Assembly: GCA_028285305.1 (NCBI GenBank)
Contig: JANQPV010000077.1
Coordinates: 62,001-126,000, forward strand
Length of the DNA: 64,000 nt
Source: Alphaproteobacteria bacterium
GTDB taxonomy: Bacteria; Pseudomonadota; Alphaproteobacteria; SMXP01
Direction of reading: 5' to 3'
The translations under genes were made by a program, and so were the position numbers. Under the pieces are notes generated by a model. That model was not told where the DNA came from. It ran no database searches and was given only the letters and a program-made list of their open reading frames with translations. Positions within the stretch are counted from its first letter, which is position 1. Each line of letters opens with the position of its first letter. Of the stretch, positions 53,017-62,100 are shown in pieces.

Positions 53017-54399
53017 TCATACAAACACGTCGACGTCGCTGTCGCTCGTGAAGTCGTCCTCATCCAGATTCTCAACAACGAATTCGGACGCGAACTGAAT
53101 ATTGCCCTGGAAAAGGCGATCATCCGTTCCAAGGTCGCCGTCTTCATCCACGAATATCGTGAGCAGATCCATGTCTCGTTCGGCAATGACCACATCGTTC
53201 GCGTCGAGATTGTCGACTTGAATTCGTAACCGGTCGCCGGAAAAGTCGGTGATGAAATCATCGCCGAATATGTCCCCTCCCTTCGTGGAGCGAAATTCAA
53301 ATGTATCTCTGCCCCAGCTTCCCGTGAAGGTGTCATCTCCTTCGGAACCACCCAAGACATCTCCGCCCAGACCACCGATAATGTTGTAGCCGTCCGGGCC
53401 CTCGAGATCCCGATCGCCGTTGCCGGAGAATTCGGAGTTGCTCACCGTGAAGTCGGAGGCTTCTCCGTTGTTATCAATGCCATCGCCAGTGTTGTCGGAA
53501 AATTCCGTCCGGTGAACAAAAGCGTTGAGATCTTGGGCGGGCCCATTGTTCCCGTCCACTTGTATGCCGTCGCCGTTTTCGATGAATTGGCTGTAGTAGA
53601 TGTCCAAATCTACGTTGTTGGCGTCTACCTCGAGGCCAATGTCTTGGCCTTCGAACCGTGTATTGAAGATATTGACGTCCGCCCTTTCGGCATCAATCGT
53701 GATGCCCGTATCTCCATTGTTCAGTATCTCTGAGCCATGGATGTTCAGCGTCAAGTCGTGCCCATTGTCCGAGTCGATTGCCCCCTCCCGGCCACCGACG
53801 CCGCTGTTTTTGATCGTTGAGCCGTGAATATTCACTGTTACAAAGTCACCGTCCACTTCAATGGCTTCGCTTTGGCTCACATTTTCGCCGTCGATTTCAG
53901 AGTGACGCAAATTGAGGGTCGTGTCGTCCGCGTTGATGTCGATAGCACCATCCGCGCCGCTGGTGGTGCCGTCGATGTTGGATCTGGCCACTGTGACCGA
54001 GTGGCCGCTGCCATTTACGGAAACCGCCTCTTCACTATCGTCGACATCGACCTGGCTGATACGCACATTATTGTCTTGGCCATAAACGCCAATCGCCTCA
54101 TCGGCGTTCTGAATGGACAGCTTTGATACGCTTAAGGATGAATTGTCAGCATTGAAATTGAATACTTTGTACCCATTGGCATCTATGGACAGGCCTGAAC
54201 GGCCCCGAATGTTGAGAGAGTCGGTTATCTCAGGGAGATCACTGTCTAGCTCTATCGTTTGGTTTGAAAGCGAACTATCAAACCGGATCCAATCTGTACC
54301 GGACGATTTGTTCGCCTCGATGATCGCTTCGCGTAATGTCATTACGCCATCGGAAGAATCAACGATATCGAGTGTGCTGTCGACGATGTACAATGCCAT
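53017..54399 (-). CDS. CSLREA/beta-helix protein with RTX-like C-terminus, probable type I secretion substrate
   Basis: 460 residues, no N-terminal signal peptide. GVMTLREAIIEANKSSG (residues 18-34) is a CSLREA-type N-terminal motif. Residues ~50-330 are repeated short strands with Asp/Asn turns (SGLSIDANGYKVFNFNAD, TTLNLRHSEIDGENV, VDLDIYYSQFIENGDGIQ), a right-handed parallel beta-helix as in pectate-lyase-like proteins and adhesins. The C-terminus has one or two RTX-like nonapeptides (GGLGGDVLGGSEGDDTFTG, 342-360) and the serralysin-type DDFITDFSGDRLRI. It ends DVDVFV, acidic then hydrophobic, as in C-terminal secretion signals. Located beside the type I transporter genes, which supports secretion through them. 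Adhesin, glycan-binding or lyase activity is undetermined; no catalytic residues are apparent. Confidence 0.83.
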   Translation of the reverse strand: MALYIVDSTLDIVDSSDGVMTLREAIIEANKSSGTDWIRFDSSLSNQTIELDSDLPEITDSLNIRGRSGLSIDANGYKVFNFNADNSSLSVSKLSIQNADEAIGVYGQDNNVRISQVDVDDSEEAVSVNGSGHSVTVARSNIDGTTSGADGAIDINADDTTLNLRHSEIDGENVSQSEAIEVDGDFVTVNIHGSTIKNSGVGGREGAIDSDNGHDLTLNIHGSEILNNGDTGITIDAERADVNIFNTRFEGQDIGLEVDANNVDLDIYYSQFIENGDGIQVDGNNGPAQDLNAFVHRTEFSDNTGDGIDNNGEASDFTVSNSEFSGNGDRDLEGPDGYNIIGGLGGDVLGGSEGDDTFTGSWGRDTFEFRSTKGGDIFGDDFITDFSGDRLRIQVDNLDANDVVIAERDMDLLTIFVDEDGDLGTDDRLFQGNIQFASEFVVENLDEDDFTSDSDVDVFV

Positions 54400-54420
54400 T
54401 GGACCGAATTCTCCTCTTAC

Positions 54421-54633
54421 TTAAACGCCCAAGCGGATGCGCACTTCATTCGTTGGAGCCCCTGCCCCCAAGCGAACGTCCCTCGCATTTGGGGACCCCA
54501 TGTCCTCTTTGGAACTCATTTCAGCCTGGATACGCAGAGAGCTTCGCCGCGCTCCGAGCGAGCGCTGCAGCGATTTTCCGGTTTGGAATTCCAGCTGATG
54601 CGGCTGGCGAACAGCCCCGGTCACGATACTCAC
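54421..54633 (-). CDS. Candidate small protein (70 residues) upstream of the beta-helix gene
   Basis: Starts at GTG 54633, with GGAG about 10 nt upstream, and ends 21 nt before the beta-helix ATG on the same strand. The sequence (MSIVTGAVRQPHQLEFQTGK) is basic and polar, without hydrophobic segment, and contains two similar stretches near the end (RDVRLG and VRIRLG). Codon choice looks like the neighbours and no competing longer frame exists on the minus strand. The plus-strand ORF 54336-55097 crossing here is not convincing. If not a gene, 54400-54800 is a 401-nt leader/promoter region. No family recognised; a role with the secreted protein is guessed only from position. Confidence 0.5.
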   Translation of the reverse strand: MSIVTGAVRQPHQLEFQTGKSLQRSLGARRSSLRIQAEMSSKEDMGSPNARDVRLGAGAPTNEVRIRLGV

Positions 54634-54686
54634 TCACACTACTCCAGGCGGGCCAGCTTACCCTAAGAACGCGTCGACACACTCAA

Positions 54687-54718
54687 AGGGTTAACAATAG
54701 ACTGATTTGTTCAACCCT
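54687..54718. promoter_or_regulatory. Imperfect inverted repeat between the SDR and the 70-residue ORF
   Basis: AGGGTTAACA and TGTTCAACCCT are inverted copies apart from one extra C, around an 11-nt spacer. On the minus strand the repeat is about 80 nt after the SDR stop and 55 nt before the GTG of the small ORF. It could be a weak terminator (only TTT follows) or an operator for the secretion substrate operon; position fits both. Confidence 0.4.
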
Positions 54719-54800
54719 GAGAAGACGTCAAAATAGGCGAAACACTGAGCTAAAATTTCTACTATGCAGGGAAAAGCGATCATGTGTTGCAGTTGCTCGT

Positions 54801-55484
54801 TCACGACAACCGTGCCTGCCAATAGGAGAAAAAAGCAATCAACTTCACCAGAAGATCCATTGGAAATGGGACGGTTGTTATGGCGGGGCCGCGCCTCAAG
54901 ACCTTCAATATGACGTCTACGGCTTGTTCCGCGGACATCATCATCGGCTTTTGGGGCGCTTTGGCCATCTTCGTGTCGACGAAACCAAAACGAATGACAC
55001 TGGCCGTTATCCCCAACTTTTTAAGTGGCCTGCGCAAGCTCAAAAGATATGTGGTGAGGCCAGCTTTTGTGGCCCCGTAGCTTGGTGCGCCGGGTGACCA
55101 AGTATCGGCGATGCTGGACAAGGCTATGACGCGTCCCGATTTTGCGTTCTCCATTTGCGGGAGCACAGCCGCCAGAGCGATCGCGAACCCCGTTAAATTC
55201 ACGGAGACTGTGTCCGCATCAAGGGCCACTCCCACCTCCGAGAACGGCTCGCCCATGCCAGCACAATAGATTAATGCCGCTATCTGTTCGCTTTGTCCGA
55301 TTGCTGATCGCAATTCGTCTGCGGCATTCGGCATTGTAAGATCCACAATATGTTGATGGAGCTTTTCACTTGTCAGATTAGGAGCTCTCCTTGATACGCC
55401 GATGACCTCGTCACCATGATCGAGCAGACGTTTTGTCAGCGCCAATCCTATCCCATCGCTGTTTCCTATGACCAGTATTCGCAC
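54801..55484 (-). CDS. Short-chain dehydrogenase/reductase
   Basis: 227 residues. Rossmann motif MRILVIGNSDGIGLALTKRL, ALIYCAGMGEP (NNAG equivalent), catalytic Ser in ALSSIADTW and YGATK as YxxxK, so the catalytic set is complete. C-terminal DTKMAKAPQKPMMMSAEQAV and a hydrophobic end (LVKLIAFFSYWQARLS) suggest membrane association as seen in lipid-active SDRs. No clear operon partner. It precedes the type I secretion locus on the same strand with an inverted repeat between. Substrate unknown. Confidence 0.9.
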   Translation of the reverse strand: MRILVIGNSDGIGLALTKRLLDHGDEVIGVSRRAPNLTSEKLHQHIVDLTMPNAADELRSAIGQSEQIAALIYCAGMGEPFSEVGVALDADTVSVNLTGFAIALAAVLPQMENAKSGRVIALSSIADTWSPGAPSYGATKAGLTTYLLSLRRPLKKLGITASVIRFGFVDTKMAKAPQKPMMMSAEQAVDVILKVLRRGPAITTVPFPMDLLVKLIAFFSYWQARLS

Positions 55485-55563
55485 CGGACTTTCCTCCCCT
55501 CGTCCGGCGGTAAGTAAGACGCGGATACCCTAAAGTCAAATAGGACGCATGAGAGTTCGGTGC

Positions 55564-56004
55564 CTAGAAGCGATCTCCGTGGGAGGCCACTTGCAAGCGG
55601 TTCCAGCCGTTAATCATCATAATGACTATCATGAGAGTTCCGATTTGCCTCGGAGTCAGATGTTCCTGCAGATTTGCATGGAGCTGATCTAGATCTTCTG
55701 TGCCGCCAGGAACCGTAAGCGCTTCAGCCCATTCGAGCGCGGCTCGCTCCGCCGGGGTATACAAGCCGGACTCCCGCCAAACGATAACGAAGTCCAGGCG
55801 TTCTTGTTGTTCTCCGTCGCTGAGCGCTTCTTTGATGTGAAGGCCAACACAAAAGGCGCAGCGATTGATTTGCGATACCCTTAACTTAACGAGATGGATC
55901 AATAGCGGATCCAAGTCGGACTTCCCGATTACGTTTTCGACACCCAAAAGCGCGCCCATTCCTTCCTCGGCGACCTTGGCAAAATTAATGCGATCTTTGC
56001 TCAT
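55564..56004 (-). CDS. AhpD/carboxymuconolactone decarboxylase-family protein
   Basis: 146 residues. The family helix with the redox pair is INRCAFCVGLHIKEAL (CxxC plus His). Such proteins are small disulfide reductases or peroxidase partners (AhpD, alkylhydroperoxidase-like), usually trimers or hexamers. A second conserved region is RAALEWAEALTVPGG. No ahpC is next to it, so a general oxidative-stress role is only a family-based guess. It is on the same strand as the SDR, 80 nt upstream of it. Confidence 0.9.
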   Translation of the reverse strand: MSKDRINFAKVAEEGMGALLGVENVIGKSDLDPLLIHLVKLRVSQINRCAFCVGLHIKEALSDGEQQERLDFVIVWRESGLYTPAERAALEWAEALTVPGGTEDLDQLHANLQEHLTPRQIGTLMIVIMMINGWNRLQVASHGDRF

Positions 56005-56099
56005 CAGATTTTTCCTTCTGGATTACACTAAGATGATGCCAGTAGGACGGGCCTGAGAGCTGGTTTGTGACAGGAGTAGACGACCTTCCTTTCGAGTAT

Positions 56100-57077
56100 C
56101 TAGTCCCCGGCACTCAAAATCTGCACTGTTCCCGTCACGGAGAATATGGTTTGCAGCGTGGGCCGGGCTCCACCGGCCACAAGGTAAATCTCGTCCTCCA
56201 CGTTCACGGAGACGCTGCCATGGCGTGGTTTGGGGGGCACGACACCGCTGCGCCAGGTGGCTTCTTTGATATCGTAGATATCGTGGCGATCTAAGACAAC
56301 GTCAGGATCAAAAGTTTCACCGCCGAAGACATGTACCCTCCCCCCAGAATGAGCCGCAGCGTGACCTCCCCGGCCCTGGGGCATCGGCGCTTCGGTTCGC
56401 CATTCGTCGGTTTGCGGTGTGTAGACTTCCACTTTGTCGATCGAAGTGCCTAAGGCTTCACTGCGTCCGCCCAAAACCCAAATCTCGTCATCGATGACCA
56501 AAGTTGCGGTCGAGTGTCGGGCGGTCGGCATGTCAGCGCGCCCGGTCCACGTTCGTTCCGTGAAATCGAACTGCCACACGCGGGCACTCGTGCCTTCCGG
56601 AGTTCGTCCACCGATCATATAGAGCTCACCGCCTACTTCGACCAATGCATGTTCTCCGATGGGTTCGGGCAGGTCGGCGGCGACGGACCAGGTCGAGTCT
56701 CCAGGCTCCAGCGACCAGAGTTTGGCTTCCTTGTCGTGAGAGAAGCCTAATGACGTATATCCGCCCGAAGCAAACACCTTGCCGTGCGCGGACGCCATCG
56801 CCACGTGATGGAGGGCTCTTGGAAGAGGCGCACAGGGTCGCCACTCGCTCTCTGAGATGGAGAAAGACTCGCAAGACCGCAGTACACGGAAAAATCCGAT
56901 TCCGCCCGCAACATAGATCGCGTCGCCGAGTTTTGCCGCGTCAATTTCGGACCGGGAGACCTTCATTGATGGCCCCAAACGCCAGGCGTCTTCGGACCAT
57001 CCTAATTCTGTGTTCGCCACTATCGCTGCTGCCGCAACCGCAACGATGACGAGCGGCCTGCTCCGTTTTTTTCCCAT
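56100..57077 (-). CDS. Secreted kelch-repeat protein
   Basis: 325 residues from ATG 57077 (MGKKRSRPLVIVAVAAAAIV), a signal peptide with a basic n-region, cleavage probably near NTELGWS. The 51-residue upstream extension in the track is not homologous. Six kelch motifs with a double-glycine turn: AIYVAGGIG, KVFASGGY, ELYMIGGRT, EIWVLGGRS, RVHVFGGET and EIYLVAGGA, which should close a six-bladed beta-propeller. Two Cys near CESF/CAPL could pair. It is divergent from the asparagine-synthetase-like gene across 209 nt, so co-regulation is possible. Binding partner unknown; kelch propellers can also act as galactose-oxidase-like scaffolds, but no copper ligands are evident. Confidence 0.88.
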   Translation of the reverse strand: MGKKRSRPLVIVAVAAAAIVANTELGWSEDAWRLGPSMKVSRSEIDAAKLGDAIYVAGGIGFFRVLRSCESFSISESEWRPCAPLPRALHHVAMASAHGKVFASGGYTSLGFSHDKEAKLWSLEPGDSTWSVAADLPEPIGEHALVEVGGELYMIGGRTPEGTSARVWQFDFTERTWTGRADMPTARHSTATLVIDDEIWVLGGRSEALGTSIDKVEVYTPQTDEWRTEAPMPQGRGGHAAAHSGGRVHVFGGETFDPDVVLDRHDIYDIKEATWRSGVVPPKPRHGSVSVNVEDEIYLVAGGARPTLQTIFSVTGTVQILSAGD

Positions 57078-57249
57078 GTTTGCCCCATTCGAGAAATCAC
57101 ACTTCGCTGGGAGCAATAAACCAATCAGCTGGAACGTCAAGCAGACTCGAAGGCGCGATGAGGCTCTGGACTTCTCAAGCTGTTCTGATGCCGATCTCGC
57201 GAAGTTCTCGTCTGAAAAGGCCCCCCGCACGCCACAAATCGAATGTTAA
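57076..57249 (+). CDS. Possible short ORF before the asparagine-synthetase-like gene
   Basis: Part of track ORF 57010-57249. From ATG 57076 it encodes 57 residues (MFAPFEKSHFAGSNKPISWN), ending in a C-terminal Cys (RTPQIEC), and stops 37 nt before the GTG of the downstream ligase. Longer starts at 57010 and 57046 overlap the divergent kelch gene antisense. No ribosome-binding site is visible, so it could equally be intergenic DNA. It is listed because ATP-dependent ligases of this family sometimes act on small peptide precursors and this is the only candidate nearby. Confidence 0.25.
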   Translation: MFAPFEKSHFAGSNKPISWNVKQTRRRDEALDFSSCSDADLAKFSSEKAPRTPQIEC

Positions 57250-57286
57250 CGCATTTGATGCAACGGTTAATCGGGAGGTCACTTTC

Positions 57287-59032
57287 GTGAATTGGCAGGG
57301 TCTCAAAGCGCGTCCGGCACACTCTGTTTCGGTTTGTTTACAAACGCCCGACGTCCATCATATCGAGCAAGGTAATCGACAATGGCTTGTTCTCGGCGGG
57401 ACGGCCGAATCCGTGATGCCCTCATCACAAGGAGAAGGCCGGGGCGAAACCTTCGAAGAGCGCTTATGCCGCCAGGACGGCGACGTCACCGTCATCCTGG
57501 TGAAATCCCAATCCGACTCGCCTGTCTCTGTGGATCTGTGGAGGGGACTTTCATCCGGCCACGATCTCTATCTTTCGGTGTCATCTTACGGCAAATTCAT
57601 CGTCGCGGACAATTTCTCTGATCTGATTACACAAATTCCACTTGCGGAACGCCATTTGGCCGCTCACGCAGCCGTTGATCATATGCTCTTTCGGACCGTG
57701 CCCGGCGAAGAAACGTACTTGACCAATGTGTACCGATTAGGTCATGGCAGCCACCTCCGGTTTGATTGCAAGGATGGCCGCTTTGTACACAGACACTTTG
57801 AAAAAATCATCCAACGGAGCTTCCCCCTCCCTTACACACAACAGATCGATCTCGTTGATGATGGATTGGAGAGTGTGCTTTCGAAGTATCGCGGGAGCCC
57901 TTCTGTTGCCGGTCTATTTTCCGGCGGCGTGGATTCAACGCTCAATCAGTCTTATCTGAATACAGATAATGATGCCATTAATCTTGTGCCATCTCTCCTT
58001 TCGGAAGAGTGGCAATTTCAAGCGAACTATGCGTCGCGCGCAGCAAAGCTTCTGGGGGTCAAGGTCTTTGAGATTCCGGTGTTACAAGAAAACATGCACC
58101 AACAAATGGCCGACATGTCCCGGCGCGTCGGATTGCCGCTTAGAGACTATAACATAGGAATGTATGTCCACGCGTTCTCGCGTGACTGGAAAAGATACGT
58201 GATTGGGGAACGGGCCGATGCTCTATTTGGTGCAGTAGGTACACGAATTATAAAAGTATGGGATAGCGCGCCCCGCATTGTATTGGAGCCTCTCACGTCT
58301 CTCCTTGCATCCGCAACCGATGGCCGCGTTGCTCTGCGCGCAAAGCAATTGCAAGTCGCGGCGACCCAGCTAAAAAGAAGCATTGATGATCCCTGGGGGT
58401 ACGGCGCGTTGATGTCCTGCCACGGCTTTGCGGATTTTGACTTTTTAAAGGAGATCTTTGGTGAAGCGACGGTGGCCGACCGGCTCGACGCAAGGGCTCG
58501 ATATGTGCGTGACCGAGTCGAGCTCTCGAGTGGTAGCAGCCATGACCTCAAACACTTAGAATTGGCTCACTGGGTCGACTATTTTTGTGAGGATGGTGTC
58601 ATTCGAATACGTCAATTGGCACACAGTTACGGAAAGGTTCTAATTTGTCCCTATTTGAGTGGGCCGGTCGTCCGCAGCGCTCTGAGCGTTCCTCCCGCCG
58701 AGCGATTCATTCGCGGTATGAGCACGAAACATCTCCTCAAGGCGGTTCTCAAGAAGCGCGTTCCCAACTATCCGATACGTCGTCGTAAGGGCATTACCGG
58801 TATTCGGTTTTGTGACCACTATCCAAACGGAGACTTGTCGCGCATATGGGAAGATGCTCCTTTGCCGGACTTTCTCCCCAAATCGCGCGCCGAACAATTG
58901 AGAAACGGGGCTCTCGAAGGGCCTTTGGGCCCGGACAGTCATGCTTGGAACTTGGTCGCTTGGTCGCTGTGGCGGAAATACGTTCTGAGCAACGAGGACC
59001 TAACGCCAGCTGGCCAAATGTGGATGTTTTGA
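57287..59032 (+). CDS. Asparagine-synthetase-like ATP-dependent ligase without a glutaminase Cys
   Basis: 581 residues from GTG 57287, behind GGGAGG with an 8-nt spacing; the track start 69 codons upstream is unsupported. The N-terminal ~190 residues have the layout of the class II amidotransferase domain (WLVLGGTAESV, GEETYLTNVYRLGHGSHLRF), but no Cys at position 2. The synthetase domain begins with PP-loop VAGLFSGGVDSTLNQ (212-217), continues with YVIGERADALFGAVG and ends with RRRKGITGIRFCDHYPNG, whose Lys matches the conserved Lys of the family. Such proteins adenylate a carboxylate and form an amide; relatives include lasso-peptide cyclases and beta-lactam synthetase. No lasso B1/B2 protein is present. 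Divergent kelch gene; strong terminator shortly downstream belongs to the next gene. Confidence 0.85.
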   Translation: MNWQGLKARPAHSVSVCLQTPDVHHIEQGNRQWLVLGGTAESVMPSSQGEGRGETFEERLCRQDGDVTVILVKSQSDSPVSVDLWRGLSSGHDLYLSVSSYGKFIVADNFSDLITQIPLAERHLAAHAAVDHMLFRTVPGEETYLTNVYRLGHGSHLRFDCKDGRFVHRHFEKIIQRSFPLPYTQQIDLVDDGLESVLSKYRGSPSVAGLFSGGVDSTLNQSYLNTDNDAINLVPSLLSEEWQFQANYASRAAKLLGVKVFEIPVLQENMHQQMADMSRRVGLPLRDYNIGMYVHAFSRDWKRYVIGERADALFGAVGTRIIKVWDSAPRIVLEPLTSLLASATDGRVALRAKQLQVAATQLKRSIDDPWGYGALMSCHGFADFDFLKEIFGEATVADRLDARARYVRDRVELSSGSSHDLKHLELAHWVDYFCEDGVIRIRQLAHSYGKVLICPYLSGPVVRSALSVPPAERFIRGMSTKHLLKAVLKKRVPNYPIRRRKGITGIRFCDHYPNGDLSRIWEDAPLPDFLPKSRAEQLRNGALEGPLGPDSHAWNLVAWSLWRKYVLSNEDLTPAGQMWMF

Positions 59033-59064
59033 ACATTTGAAGACTGACGCCAACTCCCCAAACG

Positions 59065-59096
59065 AAAAGAGGCCGGGAGAGTTATCTCCCAGCCTC
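59065..59096 (-). terminator. Intrinsic terminator of the acyltransferase fusion gene
   Basis: GAGGCCGGGAGA (59069-59080) pairs with TCTCCCAGCCTC (59085-59096) with one mismatch, tetraloop GTTA. On the minus strand the stem is followed by TTTTCGTTT, a good U-tract, 30 nt after the stop at 59126. The convergent ligase gene ends at 59032, so it may also slow transcription from the plus side. Confidence 0.75.
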
Positions 59097-59125
59097 TCGT
59101 CTGAAGAAAAGCGCGCCTGCTCTGG

Positions 59126-62100
59126 TTATGCGGCTTCTCTCATTAACTCCTTGCACAGCTCATTGGCTGCGCCGAAGTCGGTTTTGCCGCTGCCCAAGAC
59201 CGGTATTTGAGCGACCGACACAAGCGTCTTCGGAATAAAGATCTCGGCAACTCCCTTAGACTTGGCAAAGCTCTGAAGTTCGCTTTGATCGGCTGTCCGG
59301 CCGTTGGGCAACTTGTCGGACTCACACAGGAGGACGATCTGCTCCCCTTTTGTGGGGTGAGGTTGAGTGACGGCGCAGACTGGCATTTCCGGCCATAGCT
59401 CACTTGCCACGCCCTCAACCGCAGACAAGGAAACCATCTCGCCACCGATCTTTGCAAAGCGCTTGGCCCGACCTTCGATGGTAATGAACCCTTCCTTATC
59501 AATAGTGACGATGTCGCCGGTGTCGTGCCAACCGGCCTCCGGCGGTTGAATGATGCCCGGCTGATCCGCTTTGAGATATCCCATCATGATATTGGGACCC
59601 GAGACGAAGAGCCGGCCGCCTTTGTCGACACCAGGTACATCGTCAAGGCGCACCGACATGCCCGGAAGCAACCGGCCAACGGAGCCCGGTTTGTTGGCGA
59701 TTGGCGTGTTGATCGAGGTCACGGGTGATGTTTCGGTCGTACCATAGCCCTCTAAAATCCGGACACCGAACTTTTCGGCCCAAATCTTCCGCGTCTCAGG
59801 ACGCACGCGCTCGGCGCCTGCAAAAGCGTAGCGTAGGGAATAAAAGTCGTAACCGTGAGCAACCCGCGCGTACCCTCTCAAAAACGTGTCTGTCCCGAAC
59901 ATAATCGTGGCGTTTGTGTCATACGCGACTTCGCTGACGATGCGATAATGGAGGGGCGACGGATAAAGGAACGTGCGCACTCCTGACAAGAGGGGGAGCA
60001 ACGTCCCCGCCGTGAGCCCGAACGAGTGGAACATGGGCAGTGCGTTCAACACTTTGTCCTGCGGCGTGAAGTCGATGACGGACGAGACTTGGAAGCGGTT
60101 GGCTTGCAAGTTCTTGTGGCTGAGGACCACGCCCTTCGGCAGGCCTTCCGAGCCGGAAGTGAAGAGGATTACCGCCTTATCACTAGGCTCTGCGGACGCG
60201 CCACCAGAGAGGCGCAGGCCTATGCTTGGAGCGCTCGCTTTGGCCAGCGCCTTTAGCTTGGCGGTAAGTCCGATCTTCTCTTTTAGATCCTCCAAGTAAA
60301 TGACCTTGGCTGTTTCTTTGATCGCGTCCACCAGCTCTTCTAGGTTGCCGAGTTCGATAAAACGGTGGGACGTGAAGACGGTCTTGATCTCGGCCGCCTT
60401 AAGGGCTGCTTCGACCCCTGCCCGGCCCGCGGTGAAATTGAGCATGGCCGGCGTGCGCTTGTAGGCGTGGCAGGCGAAGAAGGCGACCACGGACGCGCTG
60501 GAGTTCGGAAGCAAGAGCCCGACATTCTCGTCCTCGTGCGTGCTCTTTGCCATTTCTTCACCAAGGGCAAAGGCGCCGGTGATGATCCTTTTGTAGCCAA
60601 GCGGATTGCGTTCGATGTCTTCAAGGACCTTGGCCTTGCCGAACGTCTTTTTGGCATCGATCAGCGCCTCGAACAATGTCGCTTCGACCGGGCTAGTGTC
60701 ATAGACCATTTGTGTCATGACTTTATGAAGTTCGCTTGCCGCCTGATCCCGTTTCTCGCGGACGTTCAAGTCCTCCGGCAGAGCGAATTCACGGCGTTCC
60801 AGAACGGTTAGCGTGATCTCCGGGAACCATTGCAGCGGGAACTTTCCGTGTAGGTACGAAAATTTCGAGAATTGCGCACCGTCAATCCGGACCGGGATTA
60901 GGGGTGCCCCTGCCTTTTCGGCGATGAGCGCCGGTCCGTCATAAATCTTCATCAAAGCGCCGGTCTCGGTGAGACGCCCTTCTGGAAAAATGATCAGACG
61001 GCGGCCTTCTTCCTTGACAAGCTGAACCATACGGCGGACCGAAAGAGAGTTCGTCGGGTCCACCGGGATCAGATCAAAGAACCAGAACGCCGGCTTTACC
61101 CACCACCGCCGGGAGATGTTCGTGCTGATCGCGAAGGTGGGACGGCCAGGCAGCAGTGCGGCCATCAACACAGCGTCCAAGTAGGATGTGTGGTTTGCAA
61201 CAACGACGGCCGGCTGGTCTGGATCGCCGTAGGCCTCAAGGTTTTCGACCTTGGCTTTGAAAAGGGTCTGCAAAATCGTCGCGACGACGGCTTTGAGAGC
61301 TTCTTGCGGCATCATTCGGAACAGATAGAAGGCAACTGCGAAATTGATCACTGCAAGAGCCGTAAATAGGCCGGACATTTGAATGCCCCGATCCACGGCC
61401 AAAGTTAGGGGCGTGGTCACAACGATCATTGTGAGTGCGTTCAAGATATCACTGCCAGCCATGGTGGCCGTGCGCTTGTGCTCCTTCGCACGGACTTGGA
61501 AGATCGCATTGAGCGGGACGATGAACACACCGCCAAAGGCTGCAATGGCGATCATGTCGATGACAATCCGAATGCCAGCCCAGGTGGATAAGAACTGAGC
61601 GATGCCGACATTCTGAGCCGTGGGAGTATACGCGCTCACCGCAAATGTGAGGTCTGCGAGGAAAACGGCCATACCGAGGGCACCGAACGGTACGTGCTTG
61701 GCCGAGATTTCGCCGTTCAAGAGCTGAGCGACTAAGAAGGTTCCCAATCCGATGCCGACAACGAACGCGCCGAGGAGGACAGCCGGGGCGCCTGGAGTCA
61801 GGGAGAGCTGATTGGCCGCAATACTCGGAAAGACAGTCGTAATCACCAGCCCGATTGTCCAAAACCAAGCAATACCAACTGCAGACCGGATCAATCTTGG
61901 ATCTTCTGCAACGGCGCCAATCGACCGGGCGGATGCCACCACGGGATTTAGGCTCGGGCGCGCCTTCGAATTGACTAGCGGAGGAATTTCCGGCAGTCGC
62001 AAAGTGGCCAAAAAACTGAGGACTGACGCGCCGAACAAGATCGTGGCCAGCGGGACAACAAGCCCGTGACCCGCTAGGGCTCCACCGGCCATGAACCCTA

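Noticed and set aside
54336-55097. 253-aa plus-strand ORF overlapping the SDR and secretion locus
   Set aside because: Antisense to the SDR, low-complexity Arg/Leu-rich start, no motif.
57010-57249. Lasso-peptide precursor for the asparagine-synthetase-like protein
   Set aside because: No leader motif, no core starting with Gly and carrying Asp/Glu at ring position, and no B1/B2 genes. Kept only as a low-confidence small ORF.
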